Assembly (NCBI GenBank): GCA_951394045.1 | Contig: OX595987.1 | Location: 1,798,001 to 1,862,000, forward strand | DNA from: Nitzschia sp. DOCU1 | Taxonomy: Eukaryota; Bacillariophyta; Bacillariophyceae; Bacillariales; Bacillariaceae | Direction: 5' to 3' | Length of the DNA stretch: 64,000 bases | Part shown: positions 22,289-32,600 of the stretch, piece after piece | Position numbering within the stretch: the first letter of the stretch is position 1 | Layout: the number at the start of each line of letters is the position of its first letter | The notes under the pieces: generated by a model | Database searches by the model: none | Seen by the model: only the letters and a program-made list of their open reading frames with translations | Told to the model about the DNA's origin: nothing | Made by a program: the position numbers and the translations under genes

Positions 22289-23300
22289 TTAAGCAGCCTT
22301 CTTCTTTCCTTTACCTCCTCGCTTTTTGCGAGTGGAGGGGGCGGCATCGGATGATGGCGCCGGTGCAGCCTTGCCTGTTCCAGCAGGTTTACTAGTGCTA
22401 GTAGGGGATGCGTCCGACGTCACGAATGACGACGAAAGAGTGCGTCCTAAAAACGAAAGGGGTTCCGTGATGGGATTGAAGGTCGGACCAAGAAATTGAG
22501 GCATCATCATGATACCCGACAATTGCATGAAAAAGGAAGTGACAAAGTGCGCATACGTTGCGTTGTCCAATCCAAACAGGAGAGCTCCGTCACCGACGGC
22601 GTTGAATGCCGATCTCAAGGTGGTACCCAGAATTCCCTTGTCGTCATGGGAGAACAAGTGATAGAAGGTGCCGATGAAAATTCCTGGATAACAACAGCAT
22701 GCGAATTAGACCAAGCGTGGCACGAACCATGAGTGCCCTGAACAGTTTGCACTTACCATTCTGAAATGGCCACGGCATGCCATTTTTCAAGTACCCGTCG
22801 ATTCCATTCACAATGAACCCGCCCATATTTCCGAGCATGGTTCCGTAAACTATGGGTCCGAGAACTGGAATGGGATAGTAAGGAGTCGGACTGATCTCGT
22901 CGAAGGCTGTGTTGATAAACTTGACCATACCAGTGCTGCGGAAGAGCTGTGCAAACACGACGATAAGAACCTTCACTGGCAAAAGGTTGAAAAACTTGTA
23001 TCCGATGTCAAGAGGGGTGTAGTTCACGGCCACGAATGCGATGACACAGGCGGTCACATTAATATCACCACCTGAGATCATTGATGTTGGCTTCCCCATG
23101 AGTAGGAAACCGAGCCATCCACCACCAAAGGCTAGGATCGTGGTAAGGGCGAAAGCATGGAACCAATGCATCTTTCCGTCCTTGTTTGCCCCCGCCCTGA
23201 CGGCCATGGCACCTTGCAAGGCCATCCCCAACGCTTGCAGCTCCGCCGCATAAGGATAGGTTGCCGTCAGAAAACTGACGAGACCAGGTGGGATACTCAT
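22289..23300 (-). CDS. TRIC-type trimeric intracellular cation channel (TMEM38-like)
   Basis: Two exons (minus): 23300-22757 and 22683-22289, separated by a 73-nt intron (donor GTAAGT, acceptor CCAG, phase 1); 312 residues. The start is the ATG at 23300; the upstream TTG is not used. Seven hydrophobic helices are apparent. TRIC features include the glycine-rich FGGGWLGFLLMGKP, an internal repeat-like arrangement, FNLLPVKVLIVVFAQLFRST, and GNMGGFIVNGI. The C-terminus is Ser/Ala/Pro-rich and ends in a poly-basic tail (KKRGGKGKKKAA), as animal TRICs do. Known TRICs are homotrimeric K+-permeable channels of the ER/SR that balance charge during Ca2+ release. A perfect TGACGTCA site lies about 250 nt upstream. 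Confidence 0.85.
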
Positions 23301-23551
23301 TTCCAACTCTCAAACTTTTGCAACAACCAAACGGTCTTCACGCCCACAATTTGAAAAGTGCTATGACCGTCGGGACTTTATTCCGACGACGATTGGATAC
23401 GTTTGTCGGCCGATTGTCCACCTGCTGTGGGCAAGAAAGCAACGTATCATACCTGGTACGGAAAGGATACCGACAACGACGAATAGGATGCCTCGAATGT
23501 TCATTGCTTTCTCCTTGATCCTGTCGAAAGCAGAAATGAGAAATATGCCTA

Positions 23552-23559
23552 TGACGTCA
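23552..23559. promoter_or_regulatory. CRE-type bZIP palindrome upstream of TRIC
   Basis: Perfect TGACGTCA about 250 nt upstream of the TRIC start codon. TGACGT-type elements are known bZIP targets, and in P. tricornutum such elements mediate CO2/cAMP responses of carbonic anhydrase genes. Function here is inference from one 8-bp match. Confidence 0.3.
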
Positions 23560-23783
23560 CTTGCTGTCAGTCTGTCTGTCACGCCCGCGCTTTCTGTCGA
23601 AAGGGTTGCTGTGGTGTCGATGCCGGGCAACGGAGCGGCGGACAGGCGAACCGGCACATGCATTCAGAATCGACTGATTGGATCGTTTGTTGAAACTTTC
23701 AGACGTGCACGCAATCAAGCATCCCATTCCGCCATGCTCTATCATACCAGCACGTTGCTGTACAAAAAGTGACTAAAATAAGT

Positions 23784-23804
23784 TCTACTAGTTATACTAG
23801 TAGA
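23784..23804. repeat. 9-bp perfect inverted repeat containing ACTAGT
   Basis: Arms TCTACTAGT (23784-23792) and ACTAGTAGA (23796-23804) flank a 3-nt spacer. It lies about 240 nt past the lipase stop on the lipase strand and could act in 3' end formation. CTACTAGT-like motifs recur in other gene-free stretches of the window. Confidence 0.75.
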
Positions 23805-24022
23805 TGGTAGCAAGCCGAGTCGAGGAGCGGTAAATTCTATGTTCGCACAAATAATGATTCAAGTATACGAGCCCAATGGGACTCTAGGAACTCGACAACG
23901 ATGGGGAAGGCCCTGATCGAAGTTCGTACAAGCGAAAATTCGAAGCTTTGTCTATACTAGACGGTCGAATTCTAGGTAGTGCTGCAACTATTTGGTCCAG
24001 TCTATTTCATGTTACGACTTCG

Positions 24023-25924
24023 TTACGCCTTAATGGACACAATGTCATGTGGGAAATCGTACTGATTCGGCAAACAAGTTGCAAATTAGAATCACACGAC
24101 AACGTAAAGGTCATTGCAACCACGAGCACTTACATTAAAATTGTTTTCCCAGTCACGCATGATAGTTACAAAGGCTCGGTGATAGCCAGGAACAACCAAG
24201 TGGTCATCCACCAACGTCCTTGAAATATCGATACTTTCAAAGAACGAGCAAGGAGTGTAAACGCCAGAATATCCAATCCCGTCGCGATAAAAATGCAGAC
24301 AGACACCCGGTGGGATGAGCTGATTTGACACTCGTTCTCGGTTCTCCTTGCTAAACTTGGGCTTGATGCCTCGTTCAATTTGCGTTTTAGCCCATTCCAG
24401 GATGGTTTCCTTGTCGGGTAGCAAGTTGGCAAATGGAAACAGACTCCGAGCCCTATCAAAAGTAAAGTCAAGATCATCCAATGCCGGTGCAGTCCAGTCG
24501 AATTCGAGGAGGTCCAGCAGGAGATTGGCCATGGAAGCCCCACTCATTCGGGGAATGATATCCGAGTCTGCAACAACAGTCGTTATGTATTCCTTTGTGG
24601 CTTCCGATAACTCATGCGAGAGCAGCGAGGGACATCCGAAGCCTAGTGATTCCACAGTGATCCAGTCATGCTCATGAAATTCCATCGCAGCGATTGCGGC
24701 GGCGCCAGCTCCCAAAGAATGCCCCACAAGATACAAACGAATCTTCTCTCGACTGGAATGCTCTAAAAGTGCTTTGAGCTTGGGAAGGTACATATCAGCG
24801 AGATTCTTTCCATTTGCGAGAATGCCTCCATGTGCGTAACCTCCTCGATACTCGACTGGCTCCAGTAGCGCGTCCGCAAGCGCATCGGACAGATCCTTCG
24901 TTCCACGAACCACCAACGTGACAATGAGCTCTGAATCTTTTTTGTTTTCCCAAGGTAGAATCGATTGGACAGCAGGACGAGACAGCGGAGTCAATTTCTT
25001 GTGAATGAGCAAAAAGTGAGCAGGAAGGTGGGGCAGACTGTCGGTCCTGCCATATGCCAACTCCCATTCGTTGTGCTGAAACTTGGTCAAGCCCCGTTTG
25101 AATTCGTCTACAGTATTCACATAGGATAGCTGGGAGAGATACAACGCATCGTGAAGTTGCATAATCATAGACTTGGATACCGTCTCACAAAATCGGTGTT
25201 GTTGACGCTTCCAGGACGGATTCTTTCGGGCATCCTCGTGCGCCAAGAAATAAATGACAGATATCGCAATGGAAGCATCAACGTCGTCCAAGATTTTGCC
25301 AAAGGTATTCTGAAGTTGCGCAATGGCCTTTTCAAGCGCGCTTTGTATTGTTCGAAGAAAGTCTAGACCCACGACGGCATTGTCTTCATCGTGCAAGTGC
25401 TTGACTTTGGCAATAAGGGAGGAAAATTCGTCGCCATCAGCGCCCTTGGATTCTTCATCTTTATCGTCTGGCGTTGCCATGTCTACTATTCGATCCATCA
25501 GAGCCCGAAAGGGATTCTCCTCCGTATCCACACTGGCGCCCTTGACCTGACCCCCCGTCAATTTGCTGAGAGCGTTGAGTATTGAATTCACCCCCACAAA
25601 TTCTTCTTGGCCTTGTTTGGTTTTGCTCTCCTTTCCACGGTCGACGCCCAAGAGCGTCAAGAATCCCTTATCAGACGCTTCATTAATGTCTTTTTGTCCA
25701 AAGACCTTATCCTGTAAGAACTGCTGGAACTTGTCACCCACTTCATCGCTCAATCCTTTTGAGGATGAGCTCCGACCGTTCGTACAAGAGCCTGAGGAGT
25801 CTCGGTCCAGAGGGCTGCAAGAAGATTCATCGGCAGAGACTAACAAAGAAACTTGAAAGAAGATCGATATTGAAAAGAAAATCAGACCAGCAATAAGGAG
25901 GTGGAGTAAGGCTTTGGATTTCAT
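24023..25924 (-). CDS. Class 3 (diacylglycerol-type) lipase, secretory
   Basis: Preferred model has two exons (minus): 25924-24134 and 24061-24023, with a 72-nt intron (donor GTAAGT, acceptor AATCAG) and 609 residues; reading through the intron instead gives 610 residues ending at 24092. The N-terminus is a signal peptide or anchor (LLHLLIAGLIFFSISIFFQVSLLVSA). After a charged region (35-240) comes the alpha/beta hydrolase of the Lipase_3 family: VTLVVRGTKDLSDALADAL, the nucleophile elbow YLVGHSLGAG (Ser near residue 402), acid VVADSDIIPRMS, and a candidate catalytic His in VVPGYHRAF. The arrangement resembles sn-1 diacylglycerol lipases, which release a fatty acid from glycerolipids in membranes. 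Exact substrate unknown. Confidence 0.85.
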
Positions 25925-26256
25925 GTTTGTTTGGTTGTAGATGTGCGATGCAGTATTGTTATGGGCAACAGAGCGACGGGACTATCGCCATCGCCTGATG
26001 GATCTTTGTGTCTCGTGGCAAAAAGTTGTGCATCCACTCGCGCGACCATCACGTCCGGCTTTCGCATGGCTATGTGCCGGCGTGCCCTTACGCTTTCTAA
26101 TCAAATGGGTCAAATGACGTAGTACAGGAAATATGATTGTTTACAGTAGCAGACAGAAAGTATAGTACATACTGGGTATCGTTCTATTCTTATGCTTTTG
26201 AAACCTTTAACATTCACACTGTACGGCTATGATACAAACAAAATATCTCTAGGATT
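25925..26256. other. Intergenic region between two minus-strand genes
   Basis: 332 nt: promoter of the lipase gene and 3' UTR of the next gene. Nothing else recognised. Confidence 0.5.
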
Positions 26257-28902
26257 CTATGCGGAACGACGGCGGTCTTCTCGAAACTTTTCCAGAAGGG
26301 CATCGACCTCGCTTGAAACTTGCTTCGAGATATCTTCGGAATCATCACCCACATCCACCTGCCCATCGACAAAGGCCGGCCCTTGGTTTCTCTCCGACTC
26401 CTCGCTAGACGAAGTGTCGGCGTCAACCTCGATATCCGGAATGGAATCTGGAGCTCGGTTCGAAATAGCGGAATTCCCATCCTTTGCCTCACAATCCATC
26501 AAAGGAGCCGAAGGTTGCCATGCCGACATTCGCAAAAAGGCTTCCGTCGACAAGCTGGAGATGACAGGGTCGTAGGTCTTCAACACTTTCCTAACACTAT
26601 GGCTAGACCCAGGTTCTGTTCCGTCAACAGCACCGTCCATGCCATCATCGATAGACTGTTCTGGCACGCCGGCCGCCAGGTCTCGTTCCGCATCGGAGGT
26701 GGTCTCCGTTTCGTCGTACGTCGACGGCGGGAGGAACGAAGACATCATGAGGAAATGGCTCGGTGACATGACGTCAAATGGACTATAATCGAACATGGAG
26801 GGAGGTTTGATGGCTGGTTTTGTGGCTGGGATTTCTACCGTGACTTCTTGCGTTTTCGTTCCTGAAGGATCCACCAGCTCATTGTGGGCATCGGATGGCA
26901 CGTTGTCGTCAACAACATCCGAAGAAACATGCTCAACAGGCGAAGCCGATGGAGGTTGGCCTGGAACCTTATTGAGGAGCGACGTATCCACCTCTTCCAT
27001 TTTAGTGCCAAAACCGCCATCGAGGCAGCGGGATGCTGCCGGAGTTTTTTCGGCGGTTCCAGGGAAGTTTCTCCACCGAACAGATCCAGTCTTGGCATCA
27101 TCAATTTCGACTGACGGAACGGATTGCGCAAAGAGCTCCAATTGAGACGACAATGGAGCAGATGGGTCAAAACCGTATTGCTCAATACGAGAGGCCACCG
27201 GTGAATTGGGCACCGACACCACCACCTTGCCTTCCGATGACGGAGCCACTCCGCCACCTTTTTTGTTGGAACTCAACCGACTAGTAGCCTTTTGATTGTC
27301 ACCAGATTTTGAGCGGACGCGAGGTTGGAACCCATTCATGTCGAGCTCCACCTTTGCACACAATGCAAGACCCTCCAGACACCTGCTGGCATTATCATCA
27401 AACGTATCCAATGACGAGTCATCTGCAAGATGTCGATTGCGTGGACGACGACGACGTTGGACATTGTAGTCATTGTTCAAATCTAGCTCTGAAGTGACAC
27501 TCACACCATCCGCCCGACTGGCGTCGTCGTTGGTGCGTCCCGTTCGGGTTCTCGGTGTGCTATCATCGCTTCCAAGGTCATAGGACATGTCCATCAGGCC
27601 ACAAAGATCTCCCTCCCGGATGGGACCATAGTCGCCAGTATGGATGTCTGTCTTTCCTCTCAAGTAGGCTGCACTGGCACGAGAATTTGTAGAACGAGCA
27701 GAACGAGCCGAAACAACAGATTTGTCGTCGGACAAACCAGAACGGCTTTTCTTGAGCTTCTTGGTGTCAATACTGATAAGATGATGTTTTGGGCTCGATA
27801 GCTTTTTCTTGCGTCGTTCCCGACGTTTCTCTTTGTAGTATTTCCGTTGAGCCTCCATAGAAACCTCTGAAAGTAGCGACATGCTAGCCTGACTTTGGGT
27901 ATCATCATTATCGTCGCCGTTTGTGTTACGTTGAAATGGCATGTTGGACCGCAACGACTGAAAATCAAAGTACCAGGTGGTAGGCTCTTTGAGATTCATT
28001 GAGTTTTCAGCTCCATTCTCCAGCTTGTGCTCGACTTCGTGCTTGAGATTTTCAAAGTCTTTCCATAGGTTGCGATACCCCTTGACGTCTTCGAAACGAT
28101 CTTCTAGCTTGGCTTTGCGACGAGCATGCATCTCGTTCTGCTCCGCCAGCTGGACTTGAATTTTGAGACGATTGAAATTGGCAATCGTCTGAGGGTTGAC
28201 CGAAGTCTTTGGCTTCATGGCGGGACCTACAACCGTGGCAGGAATAGCAGCAACTCCTCCCATTTTGGGTGGAGCAATCAAGGGGGCAGCAGGACGATAG
28301 ACGATGCTTTCCGGTGTCGTCATGCGGCTATGCAGTAGATGCAAACGAGCCGATTCTTCGGCACGCTTTTGAGTCTTGGCCATGCGTGCAGGGCTAGCGC
28401 CGGCCACTCCCAAACTGGGTGGTCGAGACAATGGATGTGCGTCTTCTGTAACGCTGTTGGATATTCTTCTCGAAGCAGCAGCAGCAGCAGAGTGCGAGGA
28501 AGAGGCAACGCTGACAGAGAGATTGTCGTCCTCTTCGCTGGGTGGTACTTCATAGGATCCTTCTTCTGAGATGACGGATTCGATCATCGACGCCCGACTC
28601 GTGTTGCATGCCGACTCGTCGACGCCCGATGGCATGGGAGACACAAAGCTAAAGTTGGATTCTGGAGACGAAAGTTGATATGAAGGCGTTTCAGGAACCG
28701 TCGCAACGGTCTTTTCGGACGGTGAAACCAATGACGCTATCTTGGAATCCTTGCTGGGAAATATCAACGTAATGCCCCCGCCACTGCCACTTTGTTTATT
28801 GGTAGAAGTTACCACGGTGACTGGCTTTTGGATGGCGCCATCAAAGCCAGTGTGGGGGACACCACCCTGCAGGTCGGCGGCTCGACTTTGGCAAGTTCCC
28901 AT
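26257..28902 (-). CDS. Large disordered protein with N-terminal acylation motif, unknown function
   Basis: 881 residues in one exon. The protein starts MGTCQSRAAD: Gly2 with a small residue at position 6 fits N-myristoylation, and Cys4 fits adjacent palmitoylation, so membrane attachment is likely. Most of the sequence is low complexity, rich in S, D, P and A. One helical charged segment, about residues 232-300 (IANFNRLKIQVQLAEQNEMH to the HEVEHKLENG region), may form a coiled coil. A basic patch (YYKEKRRERRKKKLSSPKHH) lies near 365, and repeated SxxSARS clusters follow. The C-terminus is acidic. No known domain was recognised. Neighbours give no functional hint. Confidence 0.8.
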   Translation of the reverse strand: MGTCQSRAADLQGGVPHTGFDGAIQKPVTVVTSTNKQSGSGGGITLIFPSKDSKIASLVSPSEKTVATVPETPSYQLSSPESNFSFVSPMPSGVDESACNTSRASMIESVISEEGSYEVPPSEEDDNLSVSVASSSHSAAAAASRRISNSVTEDAHPLSRPPSLGVAGASPARMAKTQKRAEESARLHLLHSRMTTPESIVYRPAAPLIAPPKMGGVAAIPATVVGPAMKPKTSVNPQTIANFNRLKIQVQLAEQNEMHARRKAKLEDRFEDVKGYRNLWKDFENLKHEVEHKLENGAENSMNLKEPTTWYFDFQSLRSNMPFQRNTNGDDNDDTQSQASMSLLSEVSMEAQRKYYKEKRRERRKKKLSSPKHHLISIDTKKLKKSRSGLSDDKSVVSARSARSTNSRASAAYLRGKTDIHTGDYGPIREGDLCGLMDMSYDLGSDDSTPRTRTGRTNDDASRADGVSVTSELDLNNDYNVQRRRRPRNRHLADDSSLDTFDDNASRCLEGLALCAKVELDMNGFQPRVRSKSGDNQKATSRLSSNKKGGGVAPSSEGKVVVSVPNSPVASRIEQYGFDPSAPLSSQLELFAQSVPSVEIDDAKTGSVRWRNFPGTAEKTPAASRCLDGGFGTKMEEVDTSLLNKVPGQPPSASPVEHVSSDVVDDNVPSDAHNELVDPSGTKTQEVTVEIPATKPAIKPPSMFDYSPFDVMSPSHFLMMSSFLPPSTYDETETTSDAERDLAAGVPEQSIDDGMDGAVDGTEPGSSHSVRKVLKTYDPVISSLSTEAFLRMSAWQPSAPLMDCEAKDGNSAISNRAPDSIPDIEVDADTSSSEESERNQGPAFVDGQVDVGDDSEDISKQVSSEVDALLEKFREDRRRSA

Positions 28903-29621
28903 GATGTACCAGTAACAAGCAAGAGATGACAGAATCTAGCAATGTGCCAGGACTTCTTTTCTGTATGTATCGTACTGTGAGAGCTTCCACCAGCAACAGG
29001 GGATGCAGCAGAAGCAGCTCCGACACAACTACTGCGGCCTTTGCTTGTTTGTCTTTGTGTTCGAAAGGTTGGATATGCAGTTGTTTCGTGCCGCAAGGAC
29101 AACAATGGGTTTCTCATTTCGAATGAGATGGGCTATCTTCCTAGAAATGCAACAAAGTCTTCAGTTACGAATATGGGAAACAATTTGAATACACAATGTG
29201 ACTTGGGGTGTGACATAAGTAACTTATTGGTGCGCGTTCAAACCAATTTGTTCAAGTGTCCATTCTGTCCCGCGTGGGACAGCGGACCTCGTTCTTCATG
29301 CAGTACCACACAAAAGTCGCGATGGCGGTACGCGCGAGCAGGCATACTGGTACTGGTAGCACACACACATCTCACCACGCCCTGTCCCGAGCGCCGGCCC
29401 ACAGCACAGCAGACTACAGTATTGCTACGAAAATCCTCCTAGCTATCATATTAGCACAGGATAAAAACCCGAGAATCTTACCGAGTCTGACTTCTAATCT
29501 TTGTTCCCGTGGCTCGAGACTTGGGGGGACAACACCCACGAACCAACTCCATTCTGATGAGGTGGGAACAAGGTTGTTGCAATTGCAATTTTTGCTAATA
29601 ACAATATTCTATTTTCTTCTA
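28903..29621. other. Intergenic region between two minus-strand genes
   Basis: About 720 nt: promoter of the acylation-motif gene and 3' UTR of the remodeler. Plus-strand frames here (around 28926-29633) overlap each other and look random. No repeat or RNA gene seen. Confidence 0.5.
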
Positions 29622-32600
29622 CTAGCCCCCTGATTTCTTTTGCTTCTTCAAAGCAAGCGCACACTGGGCTGCGTAAGTCTCGGGAACCAACGCAAACAGG
29701 CGCGCAGCCTCTTCAATTACTTCGCCCTCCTCGTCATTGTACTTGAAACAGTTCTCAAACATCAAGCCAAAGTCTCGATATAACTTTTCCGCAGCCTCCG
29801 TGCCCTCGCCGTATTCCCCATTTTGAACCTTATCGCGCATCGTTGACATGTCGATAGGTTCCTTCACAACATCAAAATAGCCAGGAGCTTCGCCTTCGCT
29901 TACAGGCTCGGCGAAGACGGCATAGCGATCGAACCGACTCATTTTGCTCAACGTTCCAAGAGCCACATCCTTAAATTTGTCGGGCTTGAGCTGAGAGGGA
30001 AATGACCAAGGTCCACGCTGCCGGAAGTGATTCTTGGCCGCCTGAAAACTACCGTCCAAAGCCTCGCGTCCAGTCTTCCAAAGATTGGCGTCCAAGTAGA
30101 ACAAGCTCTTGTTGGCTTCGTCTTCTTCCTTGGCCGCCTCGTCTGTTGCTTCCTCTTCCTCGGCTTCCGTAGGCGGCTCGGGCTCGGCTTCAGGAGCCTC
30201 GTCCTCCTCCTCCACGGCCCCACGTTTCTTTCGGGTCTTCTTTTCGGTGGACTTGGCGGCGGGTTTGACACTGGATGCACGACTTCGCTTCTTGCGAGGA
30301 ATAGGGGTCTTTTCGATCTCGGTTTCGACTTCTTCCTCCTCCTCGTCGTCGTCGACAACAGGCTCTTCGTCATCATCTTCCTCATCGTCGTCAATCTTTT
30401 GCCTCTTACGTTTCTTCTTGCCATCCTCACCAGAAAGGCTGATCTTGATTCTCGGCTTCTTTTTCTTCATCGAAGCAAGAGGCACATCATCTTCTTCCTC
30501 TTCGACCTCAATTACAGCATCATCGTTCTTTCGTTTGCGCTTCTTCGCAGGCGCTTCATCATCGTCATCGTCACGCTTGCGTCGACGACGTTTCTTCTTT
30601 CCATCGTCCTCGTTAGTTTTGGACTTTTTCTTTCCATCGTCGACAATCTCAAGAACAGAACCGTCCTCCGCAAGGAAAAGATCGTACTTCATAGCGGCAT
30701 TCCGAAGTAAATTTGGTCTCATTAGTGCCTGTTGGCGAGCTTCTTGAACAATCTCAGAGTCGGGAGCATTGAACTTGAGACAGTTTTGCATGACAAGGAC
30801 AAAATCCTTTTGCATGGCCTGCGCCGAACGGTACTCTCCATTCTCGAGCTTCTTCCGCATAGTTCCATAATCCATGGGTTGATCAATCTGCTCGTAGTAC
30901 TCAGGGAACTCTTTCTTGGAAACAGGCTCAGAGAAGACGCCTCCTTTCAACTCGTCATGCTTGATCACTTCATCGAGAAGAGTGCCCAATACCTTGGAAA
31001 CGTGGTTTCGGGGGAAGGCTGGCCAGGCACGTCCAGCAGCAGTGGCGGCATCGTCGTCAGCAGCCCACTGACGGCGTCGACGGGCCTCCTTTCGAGAGAT
31101 AGTTGCGCGTTTCTTTCCTTCATAAAGATCTTCGGCAACATCCGACCAATCGGCCTCATCGTCAGAATGCACCTTGTATCCGTCGTCACCAAGCTCGCCA
31201 TCGGAATCGTCCGACCCTCGTCGTCTGCCTTCACCTCGCTTTCTTCGCTTCTTTTTCTGCTTGCTAACGATTCGGAGTTCCTCACGGATACCTTCTGGTT
31301 GGCGCCCACGTCTTCCTGGGCTGAACACCTGAGTACCGGGGTTCTGGTCCGAAGTCCGGCAACGACGGCGGCGGCTGCCTTCAAGTCGCTTCAGCATGGA
31401 CCGTGCCATATGCCGCTGTTCTTCACTGAACAATTTCTCCTTGACAGAGATTGTTAACAAGAGTTTCTGGCATATCGATTTCTCCTCGCTGGGAAGAGCA
31501 TCATCTTCCTCTTCATCGAAGATACCTTGCATCATGGCCTTCAGGTCGGAGACAAATTTGGCAACCTTTCGAATGTTCGTCCTGGTAAGTTGGAAATCTT
31601 CTTCCGGTTCCTCCTCGCTATCGTCTTCTTCTTCACCGCCTTCACCCTCCTCGTTATCCTTTTCCTTGGTCTCCTCCACGGTGGTGACACCTTCATCGTC
31701 TTTCTTTTCATCTGCATTCTCGCCATTGACCTCTGGTGCCACTGCCTCACCATTGACTTCTGGTGGCGCCTGCCCTTCATTTTCTCCACCGGCGGCCGCT
31801 TCGTCGGCATTCACCGGCTTACTTTCCTCCTCCTTGTTTTTCCAGCGACCACGGCCACGGCCTCGGCCGCGCTTCTTTCGATTGGAGGTGCCCATGATCT
31901 CGTCTTCCAGATCATCGAGCTTCTGAAGCATGATTGAGGGAGTGACAAAATCGGGCATAACCTTCTGCCAGAAGAGGGGATCGTCCATATCCAACCCAGC
32001 ACTCTTGGTATCACTGGTAAACTTAGACTTACTAACGACCATGCCTTGTTTGTTCAACCAAGACGCTGTCTTCGTTCCTTCAACCACTCGAGTTCGCGTG
32101 CGCTTGGCCAAAATGTTATCAATGTCGTCTGCACAGAACGCCTTCGTGATCTCGTCGTTCTCGTCTTCGATAAGAGCATACGCACCTCTCTTGAGAAGCT
32201 GCTCCATCTCCTTATTGGTGGGCTTATCATCATCGTCGTCTTGGCCAAAGGTTCCGAGGACAGCCTGCTCCAAACCAAGTTTCTTGCTTGCACGATCGAA
32301 CATCTCTTGCTCGAACGATCTGCTAGTAATGAGACGATAGATACGCACATCCTTGGTCTGTCCAATGCGGTGACAACGGGCCTGGGCTTGAACGTCATTC
32401 TGCGGATTCCAGTCACTGTGACTATGGTGAGAATTTACTGTCGAAACGGAGAACAAAGAACACCGTTCGGTCGCACTTACGAATCGAAAATGATGCAAAT
32501 ATCCGCCGCAGTCAAGTTGATACCAACACCACCGGCTCTTGTAGACAAAAGGAATAGGAAGCTCTTCTTGTCGCGCTCAAATCGATCGATGGACTTTTGG

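Larger units (their letters stand above)
23301..24022. other. Intergenic region between TRIC and lipase genes
   Basis: About 720 nt. Holds a perfect TGACGTCA palindrome (23552-23559) and a 9-bp inverted repeat (23784-23804). A 100-codon minus-strand frame with ATG at 23663 exists but its composition gives no family or splice link to TRIC, so it is not called. Confidence 0.45.

Noticed and set aside
23361..23663. 100-codon minus-strand frame upstream of TRIC
   Set aside because: It has an ATG but low-information composition, and TRIC has a complete N-terminus without it.
30027..31937. Several long plus-strand open frames, some over 200 codons, opposite the remodeler
   Set aside because: They are Ser- and Leu-rich mirror images of the K/E/D-rich coding strand (GAA/GAG/GAC read backwards gives TTC/CTC/GTC), so they are composition artefacts.
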